DNA of 64,000 bases from contig NZ_CAKLBV010000020.1 of the NCBI RefSeq assembly GCF_920984675.1, positions 1-64,000 on the forward strand, given 5' to 3'. The notes beneath the pieces are model-generated. The model saw nothing but the letters and a program-made list of their open reading frames with translations. It did not search any database and had not been told where the DNA came from. Shown here in pieces: positions 26,781-35,521 of this stretch. Origin of the DNA: Methylobacterium sp. Leaf118. Lineage in GTDB: Bacteria > Pseudomonadota > Alphaproteobacteria > Rhizobiales > Beijerinckiaceae. A program made the position numbers and the translations under genes. Positions within the stretch are counted from its first letter, which is position 1. Each line of letters opens with the position of its first letter.

Positions 26781-27851
26781 ATGACGACGCAGAATCCCCA
26801 ACTCGCCCCGAATTCGAATGCCAGCGTTGCTGCTGAGGCCGCAGTGACGCCTCGGTCAATTGGGCCGCGGTTGCCGTCCCAAGTGGGACGGTCATTATTG
26901 CCCTTCGGTCCGTACCCAGGGCCGCAAAGTCCCAGGCCCGTAAGCGTGCCAATGCCAACCGTGCCTCCGCGACGCCCAAGCCCAACACCCCACTTCGCCC
27001 CGACCAGGGGAGCGAATGATGGCCCCGAGCACAGGCGAAAAGGCATCGATTCACGCCCGCCCCAGCTCAACATTGCCGACAAACGCGCCACACCGGTTCG
27101 AGGACGGGAGGCCGCCGGGGCTTCCGGTAACTCTCCGCCATCCGAGGATAAGCCAAATCCCGAAACCGCCACAGTGGTGCAACGTCCCGTAGCGTTGGCT
27201 GAATACGAAACAGAGGCGGAAACTTTGCTCCTGGCTTGTTTTCGGCGCTTCGCCGCGTTTGCCGCCCAGGAACGGACCGGCCGTGAAAATATGGCCCAAG
27301 CGCAGAAACACCTGTATGCCGTACTCGGCAACGCGTTAGGTCTATATTGGCACACAAAAGAATTTCCAGATGTATTGGATCGCCTTTACAAACAGTACGA
27401 GGTGCCTGAGGTCGAGTTGGGGCGAAATCCGTTTATGCGACTTGCGCGTTTGACGCTACGGCAACCGAACGCCACTGCGGAAGTTGGTAAGTCGCAATTG
27501 CAGCGTTGCGCCGCTGTTCTTCGATACGCTGCCGAGTGCGATATCCAAGCGGACGCTTTTTTGACCTTCATTTCGGAGCAAGGCGGTATGGTTCGATGCG
27601 CTCGTTTGGACGCAGAGAATCACCCAAGTCCTGAGCGCAATCGAGCCGAACGCCAGGATCGAGAGCGTCTCGCGAAGATGCGCCAATGTGCGCGGCAGTT
27701 GCGTGATCGAACGCTGACGCAGCGCCTGACCGACCCCGGGCTTTACATGGTTCTCATTGAGGTTGCGGAAGGCGGCCCACGGATGTTGGGCTACAGCCCA
27801 ACGGATGAGCGCGGCGCGCGGCGGATTCCGATGCCTCGCCAGGACTTATAA
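26781..27851 (+). CDS. hypothetical protein, Pro-rich N-terminus, partner of the rep-like gene
   Basis: A 356-residue protein from the ATG at 26781 (AGAGAGG upstream). The first ~130 residues are proline/arginine-rich and probably disordered. Residues ~140-300 are helical (LLLACFRRFAAFAAQERTGRENM, then LQRCAAVLRYAAECDIQADAF). The C-terminus contains LYMVLIEVAEGGPRMLGY. It matches no family I know. It lies in the same orientation after the double hairpin and is followed by another hairpin, so it seems to belong to the same module. Confidence 0.6.
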   Translation: MTTQNPQLAPNSNASVAAEAAVTPRSIGPRLPSQVGRSLLPFGPYPGPQSPRPVSVPMPTVPPRRPSPTPHFAPTRGANDGPEHRRKGIDSRPPQLNIADKRATPVRGREAAGASGNSPPSEDKPNPETATVVQRPVALAEYETEAETLLLACFRRFAAFAAQERTGRENMAQAQKHLYAVLGNALGLYWHTKEFPDVLDRLYKQYEVPEVELGRNPFMRLARLTLRQPNATAEVGKSQLQRCAAVLRYAAECDIQADAFLTFISEQGGMVRCARLDAENHPSPERNRAERQDRERLAKMRQCARQLRDRTLTQRLTDPGLYMVLIEVAEGGPRMLGYSPTDERGARRIPMPRQDL

Positions 27852-27887
27852 GAAGGGCGTTGAATCACTCTTTTTTCGCTAAACATT

Positions 27888-27913
27888 CGGCGGCGGTGAC
27901 AATCACCGCCGCC
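27888..27913. terminator. 11-bp hairpin after the hypothetical gene
   Basis: GGCGGCGGTGA (27889-27899) and TCACCGCCGCC (27903-27913) pair around a 3-base loop, 38 bp after the stop. There is no T-run on the plus strand. It could act as a Rho-assisted stop or mRNA 3' stabiliser. Confidence 0.45.
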
Positions 27914-28232
27914 CATCATTGAGCCGGCTTGTTACATATCGATTTGGCATTACAAAAGTAATCCAGCAACACTCTGGACGGCGGATCATCTTGAATTAGA
28001 GCGCAACAGTGCTGCACTTGCATTGCGACTTCAAGTCCAATGCTAATTTATATTGCGGATTTAGCCGTAGGCTAATCTAGGATTTTTTGTCAGGACGGTC
28101 CGAGTGCTGGTCAAAGGGTTTTATGAGAGCGGCAACGCGTTAGTCATACTGTGCGTGTCCCAATGTGGCCTCTCGCCTTTTGACGAAACAAACAGTACCC
28201 TTTGTTACAACGCAGGGTGTGGGCATCGGCGC
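27914..28232. other. upstream region of the nuclease-protease operon
   Basis: No gene recognised. The frame of the downstream nuclease is open back to 28104, but those codons lack a family pattern. Locally AT-rich (GCTAATTTATATTGCGG), so a promoter here is likely. Confidence 0.4.
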
Positions 28233-28958
28233 ATGACGCTTACCGAGGTTTTGCAGCGGTTCAACCGAAAAGAGCGTCATTGGCTGGTGCGTGACGCACT
28301 TGGCAGCGCATCTCGGCACCTCGACCGCGATTTCCTGCGCCGTGTCGAAATCGCGGTCCGGCAGCGCGATCCTAATTTTAGGATGAAGCTCGATGCTTTT
28401 TGGGCGACCGATTTTCATATCGACTGGCTGGTAGCAGCGTTGCACGTTCTTCATTCGAAGACGGACGCGACGGCGCCTCAGCCAAATGAGGACGGACAGG
28501 TGACCGGCAGCCAGCAGGACATCGATCTGGTATTAGCCTCAGGCTCCACCCTTATCCTCATTGAGGCGAAGGGGGTTGGTTCGTGGGCGAGCCAGGGCCT
28601 GCGGGACAAAGTTGACCGGCTGAGGCACCTTACCGGATCAATCCTCGACGAGAATGGCCGGGTTGGATCAATTCAGGCGCATTTCCTGACGTGCTCGCCC
28701 GGCACCGCTCCTGACACCAGCCAATCAGAATGGCCGAGCTGGATGACGGCTCATGGACAGCCGTTGCATATTCCAATGCAAGTGGTTGCCGAGGCCGGAC
28801 CGCTTTATCGGGTTGAGCGGTGCAATGAAGCGGGCACGCCAAATGCAGCCGGTCATTTTTGGCACGCGGTGCCCGACAGTCAGGCCAATAAACTCGTGCA
28901 AATCGTCGCGTTAAGTGATGGGTCAGAAGGGGGAGCCGAACTCCATGGCTCTCTCTAG
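28233..28958 (+). CDS. PD-(D/E)XK nuclease-fold protein
   Basis: A 241-residue protein from ATG 28233. QQDIDLVLASGS (Asp98) followed by LILIEAKGVGSW (Glu111, Lys113) is the D...ExK core of the restriction-endonuclease fold. The N-terminal 70 residues are helical (FNRKERHWLVRDALG). There is no helicase, methylase or known partner domain. It overlaps the start of the secreted protease gene by 14 bp, so the genes are coupled although the products act in different compartments. DNA cleavage is inferred from the fold motif only. Confidence 0.6.
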   Translation: MTLTEVLQRFNRKERHWLVRDALGSASRHLDRDFLRRVEIAVRQRDPNFRMKLDAFWATDFHIDWLVAALHVLHSKTDATAPQPNEDGQVTGSQQDIDLVLASGSTLILIEAKGVGSWASQGLRDKVDRLRHLTGSILDENGRVGSIQAHFLTCSPGTAPDTSQSEWPSWMTAHGQPLHIPMQVVAEAGPLYRVERCNEAGTPNAAGHFWHAVPDSQANKLVQIVALSDGSEGGAELHGSL

Positions 28959-31611
28959 CCGCCCGTGGCACCGGACTTCGGCTGAAATGCTTCGAGTCGG
29001 CGCTTCAGTCGCCGGAGTGCTCATTTCGTGGATCGGCCCCACGCCCCTTGTTGCTGCCGAATTCGCGCTGAACGGCACCGCGCGTTGGGTCGTGATCGCC
29101 TCACGTGCCGACCTCGACGAGGCGGTCGGCATCGCCCGATACCATCGCTGGCAACACCCAGGCACCCGAGTGATGCGGGCTGCCAACGGGTGGTTCGCTG
29201 TCGTTTTCGGCCCGGAGACCGTCGCAAATCCGCGGGCAGTGCGCGAGCGGTTGGGCCGAGAAGGCAATCTGCCGAAGGATTTCATTTTCTCCCGCGGGGA
29301 AAGCTACGTCGAGCAGGCTTGGTCGCCGAAGCCTGCTTCTCAGATCGGGAGCGAGAAATACGACGGGCGGCGCGACAGCCTTATGCGCCAGGGCGACATT
29401 GCCGTCGCAATCAGCAGCTTGCCTGATCCGGACGGGGGCGGCCGATTTCCGGTCGCGGTCGGGCGCCAAGGCGGGCGCCAAATTTTTCGCATGACCCTGG
29501 ATCGGTCCGTACGCGAAACCCCGGACGAGCCCGGCTCCGAGATCGCCGAAATGAAATCCGTTCGGCTTGATCCGGCCTCCTCGCGACCGAGCCTCGTTTT
29601 CTCGTCGTTCTGGGGTGGTGCCCATTGCTGCACGGTCACGAAGATCGCGACCGAGGATAGTGGAACCGGCCGCTGGACCTTGGTCGAAGGGGATACCCTC
29701 GACGGCGACGGCGGGTACAGCTTCGAGGACCTCGACGGGGATGGCGCCCTCGAATTGCTGAGCAGCGATCAAGGCTTTTTGTACGCCTTCGGGCCGTACG
29801 CTTCGGCCAACGCACCGAGCAAGGTCCAGCGTGTGCGCGGCGGTCGCATTGAAGACGCTACCCGTCATCCGTTCTTCGGTGCCTATCTTCGCCAGGAATT
29901 GGCGATGATGGAGCATGGGGCTGATCTCAACCCTGACCGATGGCGCGACAACGGCTTTTTGGCCGGTTGGGTCGCTCAGAGCATCCTTGTCGGGCGCGGC
30001 GACGCGGCCTGGGTGCGCATGTTGCAACTCTACGACCGGAACGACGAATGGACCCACGAGGTTTGTACCGTCGCCTTGCCGTTGAACAAATGCCCGGAGA
30101 ACAAGCGGCGCAAGATCGATTTTCCGACAGCCCTCCGACGTCACCTCGACGAAAACGGCTATGGCTCGGCAATCGGCGGATCGCGCCCGCCCCCGGAGCC
30201 TGCGGAGCCGTCCGGGCCTTCTGTTTATGAAAATGCGGCCGCCCGCTTCGACCACCTCAGCCTGGACGAACGCCTCCGGCTTCAGGTACTGCTCACGGCC
30301 GCCGGCCATCAGGTCGCGGTTCCGAACACGGCATTCTCAAAACGGCTGTTTGAAACGCTGATGCGCTACCAAGCGCAGGCCGGTCAGCCGGTGACGGGTA
30401 TGCTCGACGCGGGTGGCACGGCCGCGCTCCTCGACGAGGCAACGCCACTCCTTCGCCGCTGGGGCTTTCGTGAGGTTCCCCATCCGAGCCGCGGTCGGCC
30501 GATCTGGATACCGGTCGGCCTCGGTTTGCGTGAAAGTCGAAATGCCGACAGCGTGTCGTGGAGCGACCCGGCCGGAAAAGTCGTCCTAAATTACACAAGC
30601 GTCGCCGACAGCCTGGAGACGAGCTACCGCAGCGCCCTAGCCCGGTTCGAGCGGGACGGTGCTCGCGTCAATTACAAGGTCATCCGCTCGGACTTTTTCG
30701 CGATCTCGGCCTCGGGCGCAGACGGCAACGATTGGTACCTGCGCTTCCATCGCGACGGCGGGAATGCCCTCGGCTTTTTCCTGATTTGGAAATCGGCTGA
30801 ATCCGACCTGCATATGGAGCGCGTTGCCGTCCTCGTCTCCGGCTCGCTCGGTGCGGCAATGACTGGATCGCCGTTCACGAGCCCACCGACGTTCACGGCG
30901 CCTCCCGCAGCCGTCGCCGTCGCCCGCCCGCCTGAGCCCGTGGTCCCGACGCCGTCGGCTGTCGCCCCCAAGGTGCCGGAAGATCGTCCTCGGGCCTCGT
31001 CCGGCACAGGCTTTTACGTGAGCCGCGACGGTCACCTACTGACGAACGCGCATGTGGTGAAGGACTGCACGAGCATCGAGGTGAACGGTCCGAACGGTCC
31101 GGTGCCGGCGCGGGTCGCCGCGCGCGATGCGAGCAACGATCTCGCGTTGCTGAAAACCGAGATCACCCCTTTGAAGGTTGCGGCTCTGCGGTCAGGCGTA
31201 CGCCTCGGCGAGGCCGTCGCGGTCTTCGGCTATCCTTTGTCCGGCGTGCTCGCCACCTCCGGCAACTTCACCCTCGGCAACGTCACGGCGTTGACCGGGA
31301 TTGGGGATGACACGCGTTACTTCCAAATTTCGGCACCTGTGCAGCCGGGTAATTCCGGTGGCCCACTGATGGACACCAACGGCAACCTCATCGGGGTGGT
31401 AACGGCCAAGCTCAATGCGTTAAAGGTGATGGTCGCGACAAACGGTGACATCCCGCAGAACGTCAATTTCGCGATCAAAGGTGCGGTTGCGGGCACGTTT
31501 CTGGAAAGCAACGGGGTGAGCGTCGCGGTCGGGACGGACACCACGGCGTTGCCACCCGCAGACTTGGCCGACCACGCCAAATCCGTCAGCGCCTTTGTTG
31601 CATGCCGATGA
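28945..31611 (+). CDS. secreted trypsin-like serine protease with peptidoglycan-binding-like region
   Basis: An 888-residue protein (ATG at 28945 after GGGGGAG; an alternative start is at 28915). It has a signal peptide ending PLVAAEF, then a SPOR-like segment (~40-110), a FG-GAP-like DGDGGYSFEDLDGDGALEL, a predicted peptidoglycan-binding segment near 440-490 (LFETLMRYQAQAGQPVTG) and a Pro-rich linker. The C-terminal protease has His in LLTNAHVV, Asp in ASNDLALLK and Ser in QPGNSGGPL, so the triad is complete. It should act in the periplasm. Overlaps both neighbours, indicating one operon. Confidence 0.8.
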   Translation: MALSSRPWHRTSAEMLRVGASVAGVLISWIGPTPLVAAEFALNGTARWVVIASRADLDEAVGIARYHRWQHPGTRVMRAANGWFAVVFGPETVANPRAVRERLGREGNLPKDFIFSRGESYVEQAWSPKPASQIGSEKYDGRRDSLMRQGDIAVAISSLPDPDGGGRFPVAVGRQGGRQIFRMTLDRSVRETPDEPGSEIAEMKSVRLDPASSRPSLVFSSFWGGAHCCTVTKIATEDSGTGRWTLVEGDTLDGDGGYSFEDLDGDGALELLSSDQGFLYAFGPYASANAPSKVQRVRGGRIEDATRHPFFGAYLRQELAMMEHGADLNPDRWRDNGFLAGWVAQSILVGRGDAAWVRMLQLYDRNDEWTHEVCTVALPLNKCPENKRRKIDFPTALRRHLDENGYGSAIGGSRPPPEPAEPSGPSVYENAAARFDHLSLDERLRLQVLLTAAGHQVAVPNTAFSKRLFETLMRYQAQAGQPVTGMLDAGGTAALLDEATPLLRRWGFREVPHPSRGRPIWIPVGLGLRESRNADSVSWSDPAGKVVLNYTSVADSLETSYRSALARFERDGARVNYKVIRSDFFAISASGADGNDWYLRFHRDGGNALGFFLIWKSAESDLHMERVAVLVSGSLGAAMTGSPFTSPPTFTAPPAAVAVARPPEPVVPTPSAVAPKVPEDRPRASSGTGFYVSRDGHLLTNAHVVKDCTSIEVNGPNGPVPARVAARDASNDLALLKTEITPLKVAALRSGVRLGEAVAVFGYPLSGVLATSGNFTLGNVTALTGIGDDTRYFQISAPVQPGNSGGPLMDTNGNLIGVVTAKLNALKVMVATNGDIPQNVNFAIKGAVAGTFLESNGVSVAVGTDTTALPPADLADHAKSVSAFVACR

Positions 31612-32675
31612 ACGTGACTCGCCGCCTCTTCGCACCAAAGCCAGGGTTTATGGAAGGCCCAGCAACAAGGTTCGGTGGCCGTAGACGGCGCGTTCGGGCC
31701 GCGCTCTTCCTAATCGCGATAGCCAGTACAGGAACCGCATCTGCCAACGACAGCGCCGCCTATTTCGGTGCAGGTGGACTTGAGTTTACAGCCACGGATG
31801 CAGTCACGATGGAGCGTGAGGACCTTCGTGTATCTCAGGAGCTTATCGAGGTTGAATACCGCTTTCGCAATGTGACGGCCGATCCGGTGGAATTGCGCGC
31901 TGCCTTTCCTCTACCGCGCCTCGACATGAAAAAGGTGTTTGGCTGCTCAGATGTCAGCATCCCTTTCCGAGGCAAACCCGATTTCGTCGGATTTGAAACC
32001 CGTGTGGATGGGCGACCAGTCCAACTGGAAAGGCAAGAACGCGCCTTCGTCGGTGAACGCGATATTTCTCCGCTCCTGCGCGACCTGAAGCTGCCCTTCG
32101 CCTCGACAGGCGACGACCTTCCGGCGGCGTTGAAGCGATTGAGCCCCAGTTCGCGCGAGCGATTGAGGCAAGCCGGAGCGGTGACCGAGGACAGCTGCAC
32201 CGATGGAAGTGATGGCCCCGCCTGGAACCTTGAGGTCGTCTACCACCGACCGCAGCGGTTCGAGGCAAAGGCCATCAAGCGCGTACAGCATCGCTACACG
32301 CCGTCCGTGGGAGCGTTCTTCCTCACGCCCAGCGCAAAGCTCACGGGCCCGTCCGACCGACGGGTGCCCGAGTTCGACACGGATTTGGCGCGCTATTGCA
32401 TCGATGAGGGCACATGGCGCGCATTGCGGCGGATGAACGGGGGCCGCGAGGTCGTAGCCCGGCCGCTGGAATATATCTTACGGACCGCACGGTCCTGGCG
32501 CGGTCCGATTGGCGAATTTGTTCTCGTCATCGACAAGGGAAGCGCCGATGCGCTCGTATCACTCTGCACAACGGGCGTGCGTAAGACCGGTCCTACCTCC
32601 TTCGAGGTTCGACGCCGCGATTACCGACCGGACGTTGATCTTGAAATCCTTTTCATTCCCCCGCCCGGCAATTGA
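31608..32675 (+). CDS. DUF4424 family secreted protein
   Basis: A 355-residue protein. Its ATG overlaps the protease stop by 4 bp (ATGA); a second ATG two codons earlier is less likely. A hydrophobic segment (ALFLIAIASTGTASA) after a long basic N-terminus is a probable signal peptide. The start of the mature protein, AYFGAGGLEFTATDAVTMER then VEYRFRN, is the DUF4424 pattern. The family's function is unknown. Coupling to a periplasmic protease suggests they act together in the envelope. Confidence 0.8.
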   Translation: MNVTRRLFAPKPGFMEGPATRFGGRRRRVRAALFLIAIASTGTASANDSAAYFGAGGLEFTATDAVTMEREDLRVSQELIEVEYRFRNVTADPVELRAAFPLPRLDMKKVFGCSDVSIPFRGKPDFVGFETRVDGRPVQLERQERAFVGERDISPLLRDLKLPFASTGDDLPAALKRLSPSSRERLRQAGAVTEDSCTDGSDGPAWNLEVVYHRPQRFEAKAIKRVQHRYTPSVGAFFLTPSAKLTGPSDRRVPEFDTDLARYCIDEGTWRALRRMNGGREVVARPLEYILRTARSWRGPIGEFVLVIDKGSADALVSLCTTGVRKTGPTSFEVRRRDYRPDVDLEILFIPPPGN

Positions 32676-32725
32676 TCGGCCGGTTACGGCGCCGTTGATC
32701 ACATTGATGCGCCCGTTCACCGCGC

Positions 32726-33466
32726 TCATGGCAGGCTTTCTCGCATGAGAATTTTTCGAATGCCCGGCCCGGTGAGGTGATAGCCCCGCTCAACCCCAAA
32801 CTGCTGCAATTTCTTATATGAAAAATTTTGAGCGCGCATCTCGTGAAGTTGCATGATGAATGTCTGCTCATCCGCAACTTCTTCGAGCACGCCAGCGGGC
32901 CCAACTTGAAATCCAAAAGGCGGTCGTCCACCACGGTATTTCCCGAGCGTGGCCTCATTGGCCTTCACGGCTTTCCGTTGGAGGGATTGCCCGTACCGAG
33001 TGTAGCCCGCGAACGCGATCAGGACAGTGTTCAGAGCGCGGCTTTTTGCAAGGCACCAGCGTCCTGCATCAACGTCGAGCGCATGAACCTCAAACTTCCG
33101 CTCTCGTGCCAGCGTGAGGCTTTCATGGGCATCCTCAGGCAGACCGAAAAGGCGGTCGAAACGGGCCGCCACTAGCCAATCGCCATCCTGCATCCGTTCG
33201 AGCACCGCCTTCCCTTGCGGGCGCTTGAAAAGTGGGACGTGTACGTCAGAGCCCTGCTCGAACATCACCTCAAAAAACACGAGGCCCCGCCGTCCGGCCC
33301 AAGCGGTGAGTTCGTCACTCTGTTGCTTGAGGGAGTCTTTCGGGCTGCGTGGGCGCTGCTCCCTGCTTCGAACGTAACCATAGAGTCGAGGGTGACGCTG
33401 GACAGATGGATTACGGATCGTAGGCGGTGACGGATGCGGGGCAGAATGAATTCGGGGTGCCTTCAT
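32726..33466 (-). CDS. serine recombinase (resolvase/invertase), possibly inactive
   Basis: A 246-residue resolvase-type protein. LYGYVRSREQ is followed by SLKQQSDELTAWA, DRLFGLPEDAHESL and a C-terminal HTH (SYKKLQQFGVERGYHLTGPGIRKIL). In active enzymes the first motif reads YxRVS; here Ser is one position early and Arg occupies the usual place, so catalysis is doubtful. It diverges from the AlpA-type gene, which suggests a regulated recombination module or its remnant. Confidence 0.7.
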   Translation of the reverse strand: MKAPRIHSAPHPSPPTIRNPSVQRHPRLYGYVRSREQRPRSPKDSLKQQSDELTAWAGRRGLVFFEVMFEQGSDVHVPLFKRPQGKAVLERMQDGDWLVAARFDRLFGLPEDAHESLTLARERKFEVHALDVDAGRWCLAKSRALNTVLIAFAGYTRYGQSLQRKAVKANEATLGKYRGGRPPFGFQVGPAGVLEEVADEQTFIMQLHEMRAQNFSYKKLQQFGVERGYHLTGPGIRKILMRESLP

Positions 33467-33626
33467 CGCGGTTCGCCTTCAGAAACACCCGCCCGGCTTC
33501 ATGCGAGCCGTAAACGCGCGGATGAATTGGCCCTTGGAGATTTCTCGAGGAAAAACGACGTTTTCCATCGGTTGTAAACGTGCGGTTGCCGATGCGAAAG
33601 GACGAGTTTTGGCCGTTTGTAAAGCC

Positions 33627-33656
33627 ATAGCGGAGCAACAAGGAGACCTCCGCTAT
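33627..33656 (+). promoter_or_regulatory. hairpin enclosing the ribosome-binding site of the AlpA-type gene
   Basis: ATAGCGGAG (33627-33635) and CTCCGCTAT (33648-33656) are perfect 9-bp arms. The loop contains AAGGAG, and the right arm includes the first two bases of the ATG at 33655. It could be a translational switch in mRNA or a protein operator in DNA. Confidence 0.6.
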
Positions 33657-33873
33657 GTCGTCGTACACCCACGCCAAGATGCGCTACACGGTCGATGAAG
33701 CCTGCAACTTGCTGTCGCTCGGCCGGACCAAATTCTATGAGGAATGCGCGGCGGGACGGATCGAATTCATCAAGGTCGGCCGGCGCCGATACGTCACGGC
33801 CGAGGCGCTCGATGCACATGTGACGCGCCCAAGTGCGAGCACACCGGGCAAGCATGGCCATAAAGGTAGTTGA
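33655..33873 (+). CDS. AlpA/excisionase-type helix-turn-helix regulator
   Basis: A 72-residue protein. YTVDEACNLLSLGRTKFYEECAAGRIEFIKVGRRRYVTAEALDAH is the complete HTH_17/excisionase fold, with the usual (R/K)VGRRR(Y) wing. Such proteins act as excisionases or activate integrase genes. It lies between a divergent serine recombinase and the dispersed repeat copy B. AAGGAG precedes the ATG inside a hairpin. Confidence 0.88.
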   Translation: MSSYTHAKMRYTVDEACNLLSLGRTKFYEECAAGRIEFIKVGRRRYVTAEALDAHVTRPSASTPGKHGHKGS

Positions 33874-33951
33874 TTGTCGTAGGCCGAAATCGCCAACACG
33901 ATGGAGGTGATGACAGGGTGCTCCCGCCGGTAGGCGGGAGCCTCGCCCTAA

Positions 33952-34018
33952 GGTCAAAACTCAATCAGCTTGACCATGCAAGGGGCTGCTTTCGACCACA
34001 AGCGGGCCGTTCATAGAT
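33952..34018 (-). repeat. ~67-bp dispersed repeat, copy B (inverted relative to A)
   Basis: The reverse complement runs from GATCTATGAACGG to GATTGAGTTTTGACC and aligns with 23484-23551. A weaker related stretch lies at 41045-41122. A and B bracket a 10.4 kb block in inverted orientation. Confidence 0.65.
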
Positions 34019-34039
34019 CAAGACTTTTGCGCCACGCCG

Positions 34040-34948
34040 TCAGGCAACCTGCTCGGCAGAGCTTAGCGGTGCTGCCTTGCGCGGCTGCGATAGGGTCGTG
34101 CCCACCGACGCCAAGACGATGCAGCCAACGGCCAGCCACTCGACCGCGCTGAGCTGTTCGCTCAGGAGCACCAGCCCGGCCAAAGCGCCCACGGCCGGTT
34201 CCATGCTCAGGAGTACGCCGAACACCTGTTTGGGCAGGCGCTTCAAGGCGACCATTTCCAGCGAGTAGGGCAACGCACTCGACAGGATGGCGACGCCGAG
34301 GCCGATCAGCAGAAGGGACGGGCTGAACAGCGTCGCGCCTGCATGGGCAACGCCGAACGGCAGAACCGTCAACGCCGCAATGCTCATCCCGAGAGAAACC
34401 GCCTGCCCGCCGTGCAGCCGCCCGGCTCGCTGGCCGAAGATGATATAGAGCGCCCAACAGGCAGCAGCGCCTAAGGCGCACGCTACGCCGGTCGGATCGA
34501 GGGCGGTTGCGCCCTGCCCGATGGGCAGCAGCAGGCCGAGACCCAACACGGCCAGCCCAACCCAAGCGAAATCGAGCACGCGGCGTGAGGCGCAGAGGGC
34601 AACCCCCAACGGGCCTATGAACTCGATGGCGAGGGCAATCCCGAGCGGAAGGGTGCGCAGCGACATGTAGAACAGAAGGTTCATGCTACCGAGCGCCACA
34701 CCGTAGGCAAGCAAGGTGCGGATGTCGGCAGGCTGCAACCGCATCCGCCACGGCCGCCACAGCCCGACGAGGACCACGGCCGACAGAAACACCCGCAGCG
34801 CCGTGGTGCCTTCCGCCCCGATTAGCGGAAAAAGACCTTTGGCGAGCGACGTACCAACGCCCAGGGCGATGATGCTCGAAAGCAGGGCCGACACGGCGAG
34901 GAGGGTCGCGGCCGGGCCGGACTGCGGGAGCTGGATCGAGGAGCGCAT
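34040..34948 (-). CDS. rhtA: EamA-family exporter, RhtA-like (threonine/homoserine efflux)
   Basis: A 302-residue inner-membrane protein with about ten hydrophobic segments in two EamA repeats. The first includes NLLFYMSLRTLPLGIALAIE and the second ALPYSLEMVALKRLPKQVFG. These stretches are characteristic of RhtA, a threonine/homoserine exporter. It diverges from an Lrp/AsnC regulator with 84 bp between the starts, the usual arrangement for amino-acid efflux under Lrp control. Confidence 0.88.
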   Translation of the reverse strand: MRSSIQLPQSGPAATLLAVSALLSSIIALGVGTSLAKGLFPLIGAEGTTALRVFLSAVVLVGLWRPWRMRLQPADIRTLLAYGVALGSMNLLFYMSLRTLPLGIALAIEFIGPLGVALCASRRVLDFAWVGLAVLGLGLLLPIGQGATALDPTGVACALGAAACWALYIIFGQRAGRLHGGQAVSLGMSIAALTVLPFGVAHAGATLFSPSLLLIGLGVAILSSALPYSLEMVALKRLPKQVFGVLLSMEPAVGALAGLVLLSEQLSAVEWLAVGCIVLASVGTTLSQPRKAAPLSSAEQVA

Positions 34949-35032
34949 GCTCGGATCATGCGCGAATTGCCTTGACGGTTGCCGCCTATCTCCGCCAGCT
35001 TAGCCCCTGTTTCCGGCAAATAAACTATCGAA

Positions 35033-35521
35033 ATGACGAAATCCGCCACACTCGACCGCTTTGACCGTGCTCTGCTTGCGGCCGTGCAGCAGGACAACCT
35101 GACCCCGGCTCGTGTGCTGGCGGAGCGTGTAGGGTTGTCGGAAAGCGCGGTTCTCCGGCGGCTGCGACGGATGCGGCAGGAGGGGGTTATCTTAGCGGAT
35201 GTGTCAGTGGTCAGTCCCGAAGTGCTTGGGCTGCCCGTGACCCTGCATGTTCTGGTGTCCCTCGAGCGCGAAACATCGGCCAGTCTCGATGCCTTCGTAA
35301 AGACGTTACGCGCACGCAGCGAGGTCGTCGCCGCGTGGTATGTCACCGGGGACGCCGATTACCTCTTACAGCTCCGCTTGCCGAATATGGCGGCCTACGA
35401 AGATTTTAGTCGCACCGTTTTTCAGGATGAGCCGAACGTGCGCAGCTTCCGCACGATGGTCTCAATGCGCCAAGTCGTCGGTGAAAAGACTGTGCAGAAC
35501 CTATTACTGCCCACCCTTTAG
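35033..35521 (+). CDS. Lrp/AsnC-family transcriptional regulator
   Basis: A 162-residue protein with an N-terminal HTH (LDRFDRALLAAVQQDN, then LAERVGLSESAVLRRLRRM) and a C-terminal RAM ligand domain (VVAAWYVTGDADYLLQL). It is divergent from the RhtA-like exporter, which it likely regulates in response to an amino acid. Confidence 0.92.
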   Translation: MTKSATLDRFDRALLAAVQQDNLTPARVLAERVGLSESAVLRRLRRMRQEGVILADVSVVSPEVLGLPVTLHVLVSLERETSASLDAFVKTLRARSEVVAAWYVTGDADYLLQLRLPNMAAYEDFSRTVFQDEPNVRSFRTMVSMRQVVGEKTVQNLLLPTL

